Assembly (NCBI GenBank): GCA_934668605.1
Contig: CAKUNY010000106.1
Span: forward strand, 1-6,868
Direction: 5' to 3'
Source: an uncultured Oscillospiraceae bacterium
GTDB lineage: Bacteria > Bacillota > Clostridia > Oscillospirales > Oscillospiraceae
Length of the DNA: 6,868 bases
The notes under the pieces are model-generated. The model was given only the letters and a program-made list of their open reading frames with translations. It did no database searches and was not told the DNA's origin. Position 1 is the stretch's first letter, and each line of letters starts with the position of its first letter. Positions 1 to 5,120 of this stretch are shown piece after piece. The translations under genes and the position numbers were made by a program.

Positions 1-90
1 CGATCCCCCGATCGTCCATCCTTTCCTGATTATTTCCGCCTTGCGGGACGGGAGTCGCGGAAAGGACGTAGCAAGGTCATTGCTCTGTCC
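1..90 (-). promoter_or_regulatory. Expression platform of glycine riboswitch
   Basis: This is the leader RNA between the glycine aptamer and a gene that starts at or beyond the left edge. On the minus strand, bases 90-80 and 74-64 form a hairpin (four outer pairs, a two-base internal mismatch, five inner pairs, five-base loop). Its first arm reuses bases 87-83, which are also the 3' strand of aptamer stem P1. The hairpin and the ligand-bound aptamer therefore exclude one another, as expected of a switch. Only a short U-run follows (63-61), so I cannot say whether it terminates transcription. A second inverted repeat (TTTCCGC with GCGGAAA, about 34-63) follows. A purine-rich AGGAAAGG directly abuts an ATG at 19-17 that stays open to the edge, but the spacing is short, so I do not call a start there. 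Confidence 0.5.
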
Positions 91-155
91 TTTTGCCTGA
101 GAGATCGGCGAACCGCCTTACACCTTCGGCGCTCTTGGTAAGAGGCTCTCCAGAG
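83..155 (-). ncRNA. Glycine riboswitch aptamer
   Basis: On the minus strand this matches the gcvT-type glycine aptamer. It shows the GGAGAG strand of the P2 region, the conserved core CGCCGAAGG followed by GTAA (usually GCAA), a small GGCG-TTCG-type hairpin, then CTCTCAGGCAAAAGGACAGAG. P1 forms from CTCTG (155-151) and CAGAG (87-83). I see one complete aptamer and no convincing second one, so this is a singleton or a degenerate tandem. Such switches control glycine-cleavage genes or glycine/alanine symporters. The controlled gene lies to the left, outside the window, so its identity is unknown. Confidence 0.93.
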
Positions 156-173
156 GGGAACAACTGCATTTGT

Positions 174-202
174 ATTTTACACAAAAGGACGCTTCATTTC
201 AA
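174..202 (-). promoter_or_regulatory. Promoter of the glycine riboswitch transcript
   Basis: On the minus strand a -35 box TTGAAA (202-197) is followed by exactly 17 bases and a -10 box TAAAAT (179-174). A transcript would begin near 167, about ten bases before the aptamer, the normal arrangement for a riboswitch leader. It lies in AT-rich sequence downstream of asnB, so the riboswitch gene is likely a separate transcription unit. Confidence 0.75.
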
Positions 203-276
203 GTGTTTTGCTGTAAAAAATATATAAATATTTTTGTACGAATTGTGAACACCCCAGTTTTTTCCCTGTTTGTATG

Positions 277-298
277 GGAAAACCGCCTTTTTTCGGTC
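277..298 (-). terminator. Possible weak terminator after asnB
   Basis: About 40 bases past the asnB stop, the minus strand has GACCG (298-294), an eight-base loop of mostly A, and CGGTT (285-281) continuing into two more T's. The five-pair stem with a G-U pair and the short T-run are weak for an intrinsic terminator. A second inverted repeat just downstream (TTTTCCC 282-276 with GGGAAAA 266-260) has A's after it on this strand and does not look like a terminator. No stronger candidate is present between asnB and the next promoter. Confidence 0.25.
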
Positions 299-339
299 AT
301 TTGTAAGCTTTTCCTAGGAATTTCTTTTTTCAGGATTTC

Positions 340-1917
340 TCAGTCGCCGCTTGCGCCGTAGTTCGAAAGCACACGCGCCGAGGGGTCGTTCACGTCGCAG
401 CCCGGCCAGGTCTTGTTCGGCATCCAGAAATCGACCACCATCTCGGACTGGCCGGGATAGTAGCGCTCGAAAATTTCGCGGTACAGAAGCGACTCCTTCG
501 TAAACGGCTGCGCGTGGGTATACTGCTTGCGCTTCTCTTCAAACTCCTCATCGGTGTACTGCGTTTGCGCAAACTCCTTGAGATCGTCCACCATCGAGTG
601 GCCGACCGCGTCGGAGAACGCCGCCTTTTCGCGATACAGAATGTCGTGCGGCAGATAGTCGCCCTCAAACGCGTGGCGCAGCAGATACTTGCCCTTTCCG
701 TATTTGTTGAGCTTCAGCTCGGGGTCGACGGACATGACGTATTTGACGAAATCCAGGTCGCCGAACGGGACTCTGGCCTCGAGCGAGTTGACGCTGATGC
801 AGCGGTCGGCGCGAAGAACGTCATACATATGAAGCTCGCGGATGCGCTTTTCGGCCTCCTTCTGGAACTCTTCGGCGGAAGGCGCGAAGTCGGTGTACTT
901 ATAGCCGAACAGTTCGTCGGAAATTTCACCGGTCAGAATCACGCGCAGGTCGGTGTTTTCGTGGATCCACTTGCAAAGAAGATACATGCCCATGCTCGCG
1001 CGGATGGTCGTAATGTCATACGTGCCCAGCATGCGGATGACCTCTTCGAGACTGTCCAGCACCTGCTGCTTCGTCATATAGACCTCGGTGTGCTCGCTTC
1101 CGATGTAGTCCGCCACCTGCTTGGCGTATTTGAGATCGATCGCGTCCTCGCTCATGCCGATGGCAAACGTGCGAATCGGCGCGTCCGACTTCCGCGCGGC
1201 AATCGCGCAGACAAGAGAAGAGTCCAAGCCGCCCGAGAGAAGGAAGCCGACCTTCGCGTCCGCCACGAGGCGCTTTTCTACGCCGCGAATGAGCTTGTCG
1301 TGAATCTTCGCGCAGACCGTGTCCAGATCGTCGCGGCAGACCGTCTCCGGCTTTGCAATGTCGCAGTAGCAGATGAACTTGCCGTCCTTGTAGTAATGTC
1401 CGGGAGGGAACGGCATGATCTTATCGCAAAGACCCACGAGGTTTTTTGCCTCGCTCGCAAAAACGATCACGCCCTTCTTGTCGTAGCCATAATAGAGCGG
1501 CCGGATGCCGATGGGGTCGCGCGCGGCGATATATTCCTTCGTGCGGCCGTCAAATAAGATGAGCGCAAACTCCGCGTCCAGCATCCGGAACATGTCCACG
1601 CCGTGCTCAAAGTAGAGCGGAAGCAGAATCTCGCAGTCGGAGCCGCTGACAAACTCGTACTTCTTTTCGAGCTCCTTTTTGAGCTTCTCGAACCCGTAAA
1701 TTTCGCCGTTGCAGACGACGTAGCTGCCGCCCCGCTCAAACGGCTGCATGCCGCTGGGCGTTAAGCCCATGATGGAAAGCCGGTGAAAGCCGAGAAGGCC
1801 CTTTCCGGTGTCGACAATCCGGCTGTCGTCGGGGCCTCGGGAGGTGGTTTTCAGAAATCCCTTCTGAAAATCGGAAAAGGCGGCACAAACGTCACAGTAA
1901 CCCATAATCGAACACAT
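340..1917 (-). CDS. asnB: Asparagine synthetase, glutamine-hydrolysing (AsnB)
   Basis: This cytoplasmic enzyme converts aspartate, glutamine and ATP to asparagine, glutamate, AMP and pyrophosphate. The 525-residue length is normal for bacterial AsnB. The N-terminal Ntn glutaminase domain begins MCSIMG, with Cys2 as the nucleophile exposed after Met removal. RGPD (27-30), HRLSIMG (45-51), NGEIYG (70-75) and GSDCE (92-96) form the glutamine site. The C-terminal synthetase domain carries the ATP-pyrophosphatase P-loop SGGLDSS (228-234), GEISDELFGY (330-339) and RVPFGDLD (382-389). The start at 1917 is chosen because it gives the obligatory Met-Cys, and GGAGG sits eight bases upstream. The same frame stays open upstream to 2121, but that part lies in the T-box leader. 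The gene is downstream of glnN and the small ORF, and its expression should respond to uncharged tRNA-Asn. Confidence 0.97.
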   Translation of the reverse strand: MCSIMGYCDVCAAFSDFQKGFLKTTSRGPDDSRIVDTGKGLLGFHRLSIMGLTPSGMQPFERGGSYVVCNGEIYGFEKLKKELEKKYEFVSGSDCEILLPLYFEHGVDMFRMLDAEFALILFDGRTKEYIAARDPIGIRPLYYGYDKKGVIVFASEAKNLVGLCDKIMPFPPGHYYKDGKFICYCDIAKPETVCRDDLDTVCAKIHDKLIRGVEKRLVADAKVGFLLSGGLDSSLVCAIAARKSDAPIRTFAIGMSEDAIDLKYAKQVADYIGSEHTEVYMTKQQVLDSLEEVIRMLGTYDITTIRASMGMYLLCKWIHENTDLRVILTGEISDELFGYKYTDFAPSAEEFQKEAEKRIRELHMYDVLRADRCISVNSLEARVPFGDLDFVKYVMSVDPELKLNKYGKGKYLLRHAFEGDYLPHDILYREKAAFSDAVGHSMVDDLKEFAQTQYTDEEFEEKRKQYTHAQPFTKESLLYREIFERYYPGQSEMVVDFWMPNKTWPGCDVNDPSARVLSNYGASGD

Positions 1918-1955
1918 GATAAAATCCTCCAGATAGTTCAGATTTTTCAGCATTC

Positions 1956-1990
1956 GATAGGGCAAGTGCTGTCTCGCTGTGCCACCTATC
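1956..1990 (-). promoter_or_regulatory. T-box antiterminator/antisequestrator
   Basis: On the minus strand GATAGG (1990-1985) pairs with CCTATC (1961-1956), and GCGAG (1977-1973) pairs with CTTGC (1966-1962) around a six-base loop. The two helices are separated by the seven-base bulge TGGCACA (1984-1978), the T-box signature. The bulge TGGC would pair with a tRNA ending GCCA, which fits the G discriminator base known for tRNA-Asn. The structure ends 38 bases before the asnB start codon. Confidence 0.88.
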
Positions 1991-2180
1991 TTTTGTCTCT
2001 CGCGCGTCTTACAACGCTCTGCCGGGGTAACGGGCGGCATGCCCGGCGCGCCTAGTAAGAAAGACTTCCTTCCGTTCAGCTTGCGGCTCGCCGGGTGTTC
2101 TTCGCGCGATGCTTGCTGCATGGCTTACACCTTGCCCACGCTCTCTGGAAGCAGCCTTCCGCGTTACTTTTCCCGGCTCA
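1956..2180 (-). promoter_or_regulatory. T-box leader of asnB, Asn specifier
   Basis: This leader RNA binds uncharged tRNA-Asn. Stem I closes with GCCGGG (2177-2172) and CCCGGC (2095-2090). The AGTA S-turn motif is at 2168-2165. The distal part reads CAGAGAGCG, then GGTGTAAGCC (2131-2122), both typical of T-box Stem I. The specifier loop on the 3' side contains AAC at 2099-2097 followed by the usual purine, and AAC is an Asn codon, matching the downstream gene. A GC-rich hairpin (2047-2042 with 2026-2021) lies in the Stem II/III region, and the antiterminator follows at 1990-1956. A -10-like TAGAAT (2199-2194) precedes it without a recognisable -35, so a separate promoter is possible but unproven. 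I find no terminator with a T-run before asnB, so the output step is unclear. Confidence 0.92.
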
Positions 2181-2225
2181 AACGCCTTTGGGTATTCTAT
2201 TTATTTGATCTTCTGCCCGGCGCGC

Positions 2226-2399
2226 TCAGTCCCACGCGCTGGTATCCAGACAGGAAAGATACAACTCTGCATCGAGCGCGAAGCAGGAATCGAAAAAATC
2301 GTGCTGCTCGTGGACGCTTTCCATCAGGAACGAATGTGCGGGGTTGATGAACTGGTAGGGGCTTTCAAGCTCATAGGAACGGTTCACATTGCGGTTCAT
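2226..2399 (-). CDS. Unrecognised 57-residue acidic protein
   Basis: I do not recognise this protein. A strong ribosome binding site, AAGGAGG (2414-2408), lies eight bases before the ATG at 2399, and the frame runs to TGA at 2228-2226. It is acidic, with ten Asp/Glu against two Arg and no Lys, and has two Cys (39 and 50), several His (22, 30, 33) and aromatic residues throughout. There is no signal peptide or membrane segment, so it is probably cytosolic. It begins MNRNVNRSYELE and ends CLDTSAWD. It starts 59 bases after the glnN stop with no visible terminator or clear promoter between, so it is probably cotranscribed with glnN; the asnB T-box begins about 45 bases after its stop. The position suggests a partner or modulator of glutamine synthetase, but nothing in the sequence proves that. 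The sequence does not resemble the basic cyanobacterial GS-inactivating factors in charge. Confidence 0.72.
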   Translation of the reverse strand: MNRNVNRSYELESPYQFINPAHSFLMESVHEQHDFFDSCFALDAELYLSCLDTSAWD

Positions 2400-2458
2400 A
2401 TAAGAATCCTCCTTCTAAATAATAACTCAAAAATGAATTTGGTTGACTTTACAAATGC

Positions 2459-4555
2459 TTATCTCACACCGAACAGAAGCTTATCGTACGTCGGGAACGG
2501 CCAGAAGCGTTCGGCGGTCAGGGTTTCTGCCTCGTCGCACACCACACGCAGCGCCGCCATTCTCGGAAGCATCGCGTCTCTGATCTGGAACGCGGACTCG
2601 GTAACGCTGTCGATCGCCTTGATCTGGAGCGTTGTTTTTTCGAGCTCCTCCGCCGCCGCGTCGATCTGATCGAGAAGCGAGGAGAGCTTCGTGATCGTGC
2701 CGGTTTCGTATTTCGCCGGCAGCGACGGCAAAATCGCGCGTTTGGATACGAGCGTATCGGAAAGCTCCTTTGTGTAGCCGGCAACGGCGGGAAGGATTTC
2801 CTTGCGTGTCATGTCGAGCATCGTCTGCGCCTCGATGGTGACCGTCTTGACGTAGTTTTCCATCATAATTTCGTATCGCGATTCGAGCTCTGCCTTCGTG
2901 AAAATCTTGAGGCCGGTCAGCATGTCGACGTTCTTCTTTTCCAGAAGCTTCGGCATTGCGTCGGGTGTGGTTCTGAGGTTCAGAAGGCCGCGCGTTTCGG
3001 TCGCTTCCTTGATCCACGCGTCGTCGTAGCCGTTGCCGTTAAAGATGATGCGCTTGTGCTCGTGGATGGTGCGGCGGATGAGATCGTGCAGCGCGCCTTC
3101 AAAGTCCTCCGCCTTCTCGAGCTCATCCGCAAAGAGCTTTAAGGACTGCGCAACCGCGCCGTTGAGCATAATGTTCGTGCAGGCGATGGAGTTCGCGGAG
3201 CCCAGCATGCGGAACTCGAATTTGTTGCCCGTGAAGGCAAAGGGCGAGGTGCGGTTGCGGTCTGTCGTGTCGCGCAGGAACTTGGGAAGCACATGCACGC
3301 CGAGCTTCATGACCGTCTTCTCTGCCGCGTTGTAGGGTGCGTCTGCCTCGATTGCGTCGAGAATCGTGGTCAGCTCGTCGCCCAGGAAGATCGACACAAC
3401 CGCCGGGGGCGCTTCGTTCGCGCCGAGCCGGTGATCGTTGCCCGCCGTTGCAACGCTGAGCCGGAGCAGATCCTGATAATCGTCGACGGCCTGAATGACC
3501 GCGCACAGGAAAAGCAAGAACTGCGCGTTTTCATACGGCGTTTCGCCCGGCGTCAGAAGATTCACGCCCGTGTCGGTCGCGATCGACCAGTTGTTGTGCT
3601 TGCCGGAGCCATTGACGCCCGCGAAGGGCTTTTCATGCAGCAAGCACACGAGCCCATGCCGGAGGGCGACCTTCTGCATGATCTCCATCGTCAGCTGGTT
3701 GTGGTCGGTCGCGATGTTGGTTGTTGTGTAAATAGGAGCCAGCTCATGCTGCGCCGGGGCGACTTCGTTGTGCTCGGTCTTGGCAAGAATACCAAGCTTC
3801 CAGAGCTCCTCGTTGAGGTCTTCCATGAATTCCGCGACCCGCGGCTTGATGGAGCCAAAGTAGTGATCGTCGAGTTCCTGCCCCTTGGGAGGCTTCGCGC
3901 CGAAAAGCGTCCTGCCGCAGAAGACGAGATCCTTGCGCTGGTCGAACATCTCCCGGTCGACGAGGAAATACTCCTGCTCGGGGCCGACGGAGGTTCTGAC
4001 GCATTTGACGTCCTTATTGCCAAAGAGCTTTAAAACGCGCATCGCCTGCTTGTTGATGGCCTGCATCGAGCGCAGCAGCGGCGTTTTCTTGTCGAGCGCC
4101 TCGCCGCCATACGAGCAGAACGCCGTCGGGATGCAGAGCGTCTTGCCCTTTAAAAACGCGTAGGACGTGGGATCCCAGGCGGTATAGCCGCGCGCCTCAA
4201 ACGTTGCGCGCAGGCCGCCGGACGGGAAACTTGATGCGTCAGGCTCGCCCTGGATGAGCTCCTTGCCGGAAAACTCCATGATCACGCCGCCATCGGGCGA
4301 CGGAGAAATAAAGCTGTCGTGCTTCTCGGCGGTGATGCCGGTCAGCGGCTGGAACCAGTGGGTAAAGTGCGTCGCGCCGTGCTCGACTGCCCAGTCGCGC
4401 ATGGCCTCTGCCACGGCATTGGCCACCTGATTATCCAGACTCACCCCTTCGTCAATCGTCTTTTTCAAGGACTTGTAGACCTTGGCCGGAAGTCTTGCGC
4501 GCATGACTCTGTCGTCAAACACCAGACTTCCGAAATAATCAGAAACCGTTTGCAT
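2459..4555 (-). CDS. glnN: Glutamine synthetase type III (GlnN)
   Basis: The enzyme makes glutamine from glutamate, ammonia and ATP in the cytoplasm. The 698-residue length fits the type III family, which is far longer than type I (about 450). The N-terminal region has the family-specific stretch around YFGSLVFDD (7-15) and THWFQPLTG (65-73), then [20 protein letters not shown] (95-114). Metal- and substrate-site motifs are [10 protein letters not shown] (191-200), [16 protein letters not shown] (261-276), GVNGSGKH (313-320) and [20 protein letters not shown] (433-452). All expected acidic and His ligands are present, so it should be active. The start at 4555 begins [10 protein letters not shown], and AAAGGAG (4571-4565) lies nine bases upstream. 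The frame remains open to 4699, but that would run through the leader hairpin. It heads the glnN-small ORF-asnB array and is transcribed from 4816-4788 through a leader terminator. Confidence 0.97.
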   Translation of the reverse strand: MQTVSDYFGSLVFDDRVMRARLPAKVYKSLKKTIDEGVSLDNQVANAVAEAMRDWAVEHGATHFTHWFQPLTGITAEKHDSFISPSPDGGVIMEFSGKELIQGEPDASSFPSGGLRATFEARGYTAWDPTSYAFLKGKTLCIPTAFCSYGGEALDKKTPLLRSMQAINKQAMRVLKLFGNKDVKCVRTSVGPEQEYFLVDREMFDQRKDLVFCGRTLFGAKPPKGQELDDHYFGSIKPRVAEFMEDLNEELWKLGILAKTEHNEVAPAQHELAPIYTTTNIATDHNQLTMEIMQKVALRHGLVCLLHEKPFAGVNGSGKHNNWSIATDTGVNLLTPGETPYENAQFLLFLCAVIQAVDDYQDLLRLSVATAGNDHRLGANEAPPAVVSIFLGDELTTILDAIEADAPYNAAEKTVMKLGVHVLPKFLRDTTDRNRTSPFAFTGNKFEFRMLGSANSIACTNIMLNGAVAQSLKLFADELEKAEDFEGALHDLIRRTIHEHKRIIFNGNGYDDAWIKEATETRGLLNLRTTPDAMPKLLEKKNVDMLTGLKIFTKAELESRYEIMMENYVKTVTIEAQTMLDMTRKEILPAVAGYTKELSDTLVSKRAILPSLPAKYETGTITKLSSLLDQIDAAAEELEKTTLQIKAIDSVTESAFQIRDAMLPRMAALRVVCDEAETLTAERFWPFPTYDKLLFGVR

Positions 4556-4556
4556 G

Positions 4557-4718
4557 TTACGCCACTCCTTTCGTAGATTCCAAAATGAATGAAAGCCGGG
4601 GCAAGACGTCAAAAATCCCAAAAGACGCCATTGCCCCGGTTCGCTCGTTACCTGTATTCGATTGAATAAAAATAACGCAGGAAGCCATGATTCCATCAAC
4701 CGTTTTCGAGGAGGTCAT
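4557..4718 (-). CDS. Possible upstream ORF in the glnN leader
   Basis: Inside the glnN leader, a frame opens at ATG 4718 (53 codons; an internal ATG at 4688 would give 43) and ends with TAA at 4559-4557, one base before the glnN ATG. It contains [15 protein letters not shown] near its end. It reads through the leader hairpin at 4639-4596, and the glnN ribosome binding site lies inside its last codons. Neither start has a good ribosome binding site, and the composition shows no run of a regulatory amino acid. It could be a leader peptide that opens the hairpin during translation, or simply chance. Confidence 0.2.
   Translation of the reverse strand: MTSSKTVDGIMASCVIFIQSNTGNERTGAMASFGIFDVLPRLSFILESTKGVA
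4596..4639 (-). promoter_or_regulatory. Long hairpin in the glnN 5' leader
   Basis: On the minus strand CCGGGGCAA (4639-4631) pairs perfectly with TTGCCCCGG (4604-4596). After one bulged T, GGCGTC (4629-4624) pairs with GACGTC (4610-4605) using one G-U pair, leaving a 13-base loop. This gives a stem of fifteen pairs ending 24 bases before the glnN ribosome binding site. The downstream sequence CTTTCATTCATTTT is T-rich but interrupted, so it is a poor terminator. It may be a protein or ribosome-blocking element, or a second, leaky attenuator. Confidence 0.6.
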
Positions 4719-4776
4719 AGGTTCCAAGATAAGAAAAAGACGCCTTTGAGCCCCATTACTCAAAGACGCCGTTGCC
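4621..4776 (-). repeat. Two near-identical 15-mers in the glnN leader
   Basis: On the minus strand GGCAACGGCGTCTTT (4776-4762) and GGCAATGGCGTCTTT (4635-4621) differ at one base. Each overlaps the 5' arm of a leader hairpin. A shorter version, GCAAAGGCGT, occurs on the plus strand at 5046-5055, again running into the 5' arm of the terminator before the type I GS-like gene. The shared core is GCAANGGCGT in all three places. The GGCGTC part can pair with itself through G-U pairs. Confidence 0.75.
4731..4770 (-). terminator. Intrinsic terminator in the glnN leader
   Basis: On the minus strand GGCGTCTTTGAG (4770-4759) pairs with CTCAAAGGCGTC (4750-4739): twelve pairs, two of them G-U, followed by TTTTTCTT. 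It lies only about ten to twenty bases after the predicted transcription start and about 175 bases before glnN, so most transcripts would stop here unless something prevents it. The loop TAATGGGG becomes the hexaloop AATGGG if the U-G at its base pairs. A at position 1 and G at position 4 fit the loop recognised by ANTAR proteins. I do not see the second hairpin that ANTAR targets normally have beside it. Confidence 0.8.
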
Positions 4777-4787
4777 TTATGCTCCGC

Positions 4788-4816
4788 ATTATACGCGTGC
4801 CGCCCCCGTTTGTCAA
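4788..4816 (-). promoter_or_regulatory. Consensus sigma-A promoter of glnN
   Basis: On the minus strand TTGACA (4816-4811), 17 bases, TATAAT (4793-4788): a perfect match to the housekeeping consensus in both boxes and spacing. The 30 bases upstream (about 4848-4820) are rich in A and T runs and could act as an UP element. Transcription should start near 4781. So strong a promoter followed at once by a terminator implies control after initiation. Confidence 0.92.
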
Positions 4817-4835
4817 GCAGATTTTTTGAAAATTT

Positions 4836-4858
4836 GCAGGAAATTTTTTCGCTCCTGC
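4836..4858. repeat. Inverted repeat between the divergent promoters
   Basis: GCAGGA (4836-4841) and TCCTGC (4853-4858) form a six-base inverted repeat around an 11-base AT-rich centre, 20 bases upstream of the glnN -35 box. It might be an operator or part of the UP region. The repeat is short and I do not recognise a known binding site in it. Confidence 0.3.
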
Positions 4859-4960
4859 ATTTTGCCGATCGCCCTTCATCATATTCCGCCAATTCAGGCC
4901 GCAAATATGGCGCCCGTCTTGTCTGATTGCACGAAATGTCATTTCCGCCTGCAAAGCCGA

Positions 4961-4989
4961 TTGACAGCCGTTTTCCGGCATGCTATCAT
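4961..4989 (+). promoter_or_regulatory. Promoter of the type I GS-like gene and ANTAR gene
   Basis: TTGACA (4961-4966), 17 bases, TATCAT (4984-4989). It is divergent from the glnN promoter, with about 145 bases between the two -35 boxes. Transcription should start near 4996, leaving a leader of about 125 bases that contains the terminator at 5051-5101. Confidence 0.85.
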
Positions 4990-5050
4990 ATAGCACATAT
5001 GAAAACCTGTAAGTTACTGTCATTTATATATTGTAAGTAGGATGAGCAAA

Positions 5051-5101
5051 GGCGTTCATTCGGGCGGGGGTGGTACCTGTCCGGATGAACGCTCTTTTTT
5101 T
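5051..5101 (+). terminator. Intrinsic terminator in the GS-like gene leader
   Basis: GCGTTCATTCGGGC (5052-5065) pairs with GTCCGGATGAACGC (5079-5092): fourteen pairs with two G-U, extendable by three more at the top, followed by TCTTTTTTT. It stands between the promoter and the gene's ribosome binding site, so it is an attenuator, not the end of a gene. The loop contains GGTGGTACC, the same core as the T-box sequence, but no T-box Stem I fits upstream. The 55 bases before it hold a direct repeat TGTAAGT (about 5009 and 5032) and no clear ANTAR-type hairpin pair. Confidence 0.88.
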
Positions 5102-5120
5102 GCGGAAAGGTTGAATCCAT

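Noticed and set aside
258..284. Inverted repeat TTTTCCC/GGGAAAA as a terminator
   Set aside because: Neither strand has a T-run after the second arm.
514..1557. 347-codon plus-strand open frame
   Set aside because: It is antisense to asnB within its coding region. Long antisense frames are common in GC-rich genes, and the translation is an Arg/Val/Ala-rich shadow.
1918..2121. 68-residue N-terminal extension of the asnB frame
   Set aside because: It would hide the catalytic Cys, which must be residue 2, and it lies in the T-box leader. The ATG at 1917 has a good ribosome binding site.
1979..2669. Two plus-strand frames of 122 and 186 codons
   Set aside because: They run opposite to the T-box, the small ORF and the glnN end. 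The structured RNA and minus-strand genes explain this stretch.
3293..4033. 246-codon plus-strand open frame
   Set aside because: It is antisense to the conserved core of glnN, with no ribosome binding site or recognisable domain.
4556..4699. 48-residue N-terminal extension of the glnN frame
   Set aside because: It crosses the leader hairpin and has no homology to type III GS. The ATG at 4555 has a proper ribosome binding site and gives the usual family N-terminus.
4870..5101. Full T-box leader for the GS-like gene
   Set aside because: Only GGTGGTACC matches. There is no AGTA/GAGAG/GGTG Stem I pattern, and the promoter leaves only about 55 bases before the hairpin.
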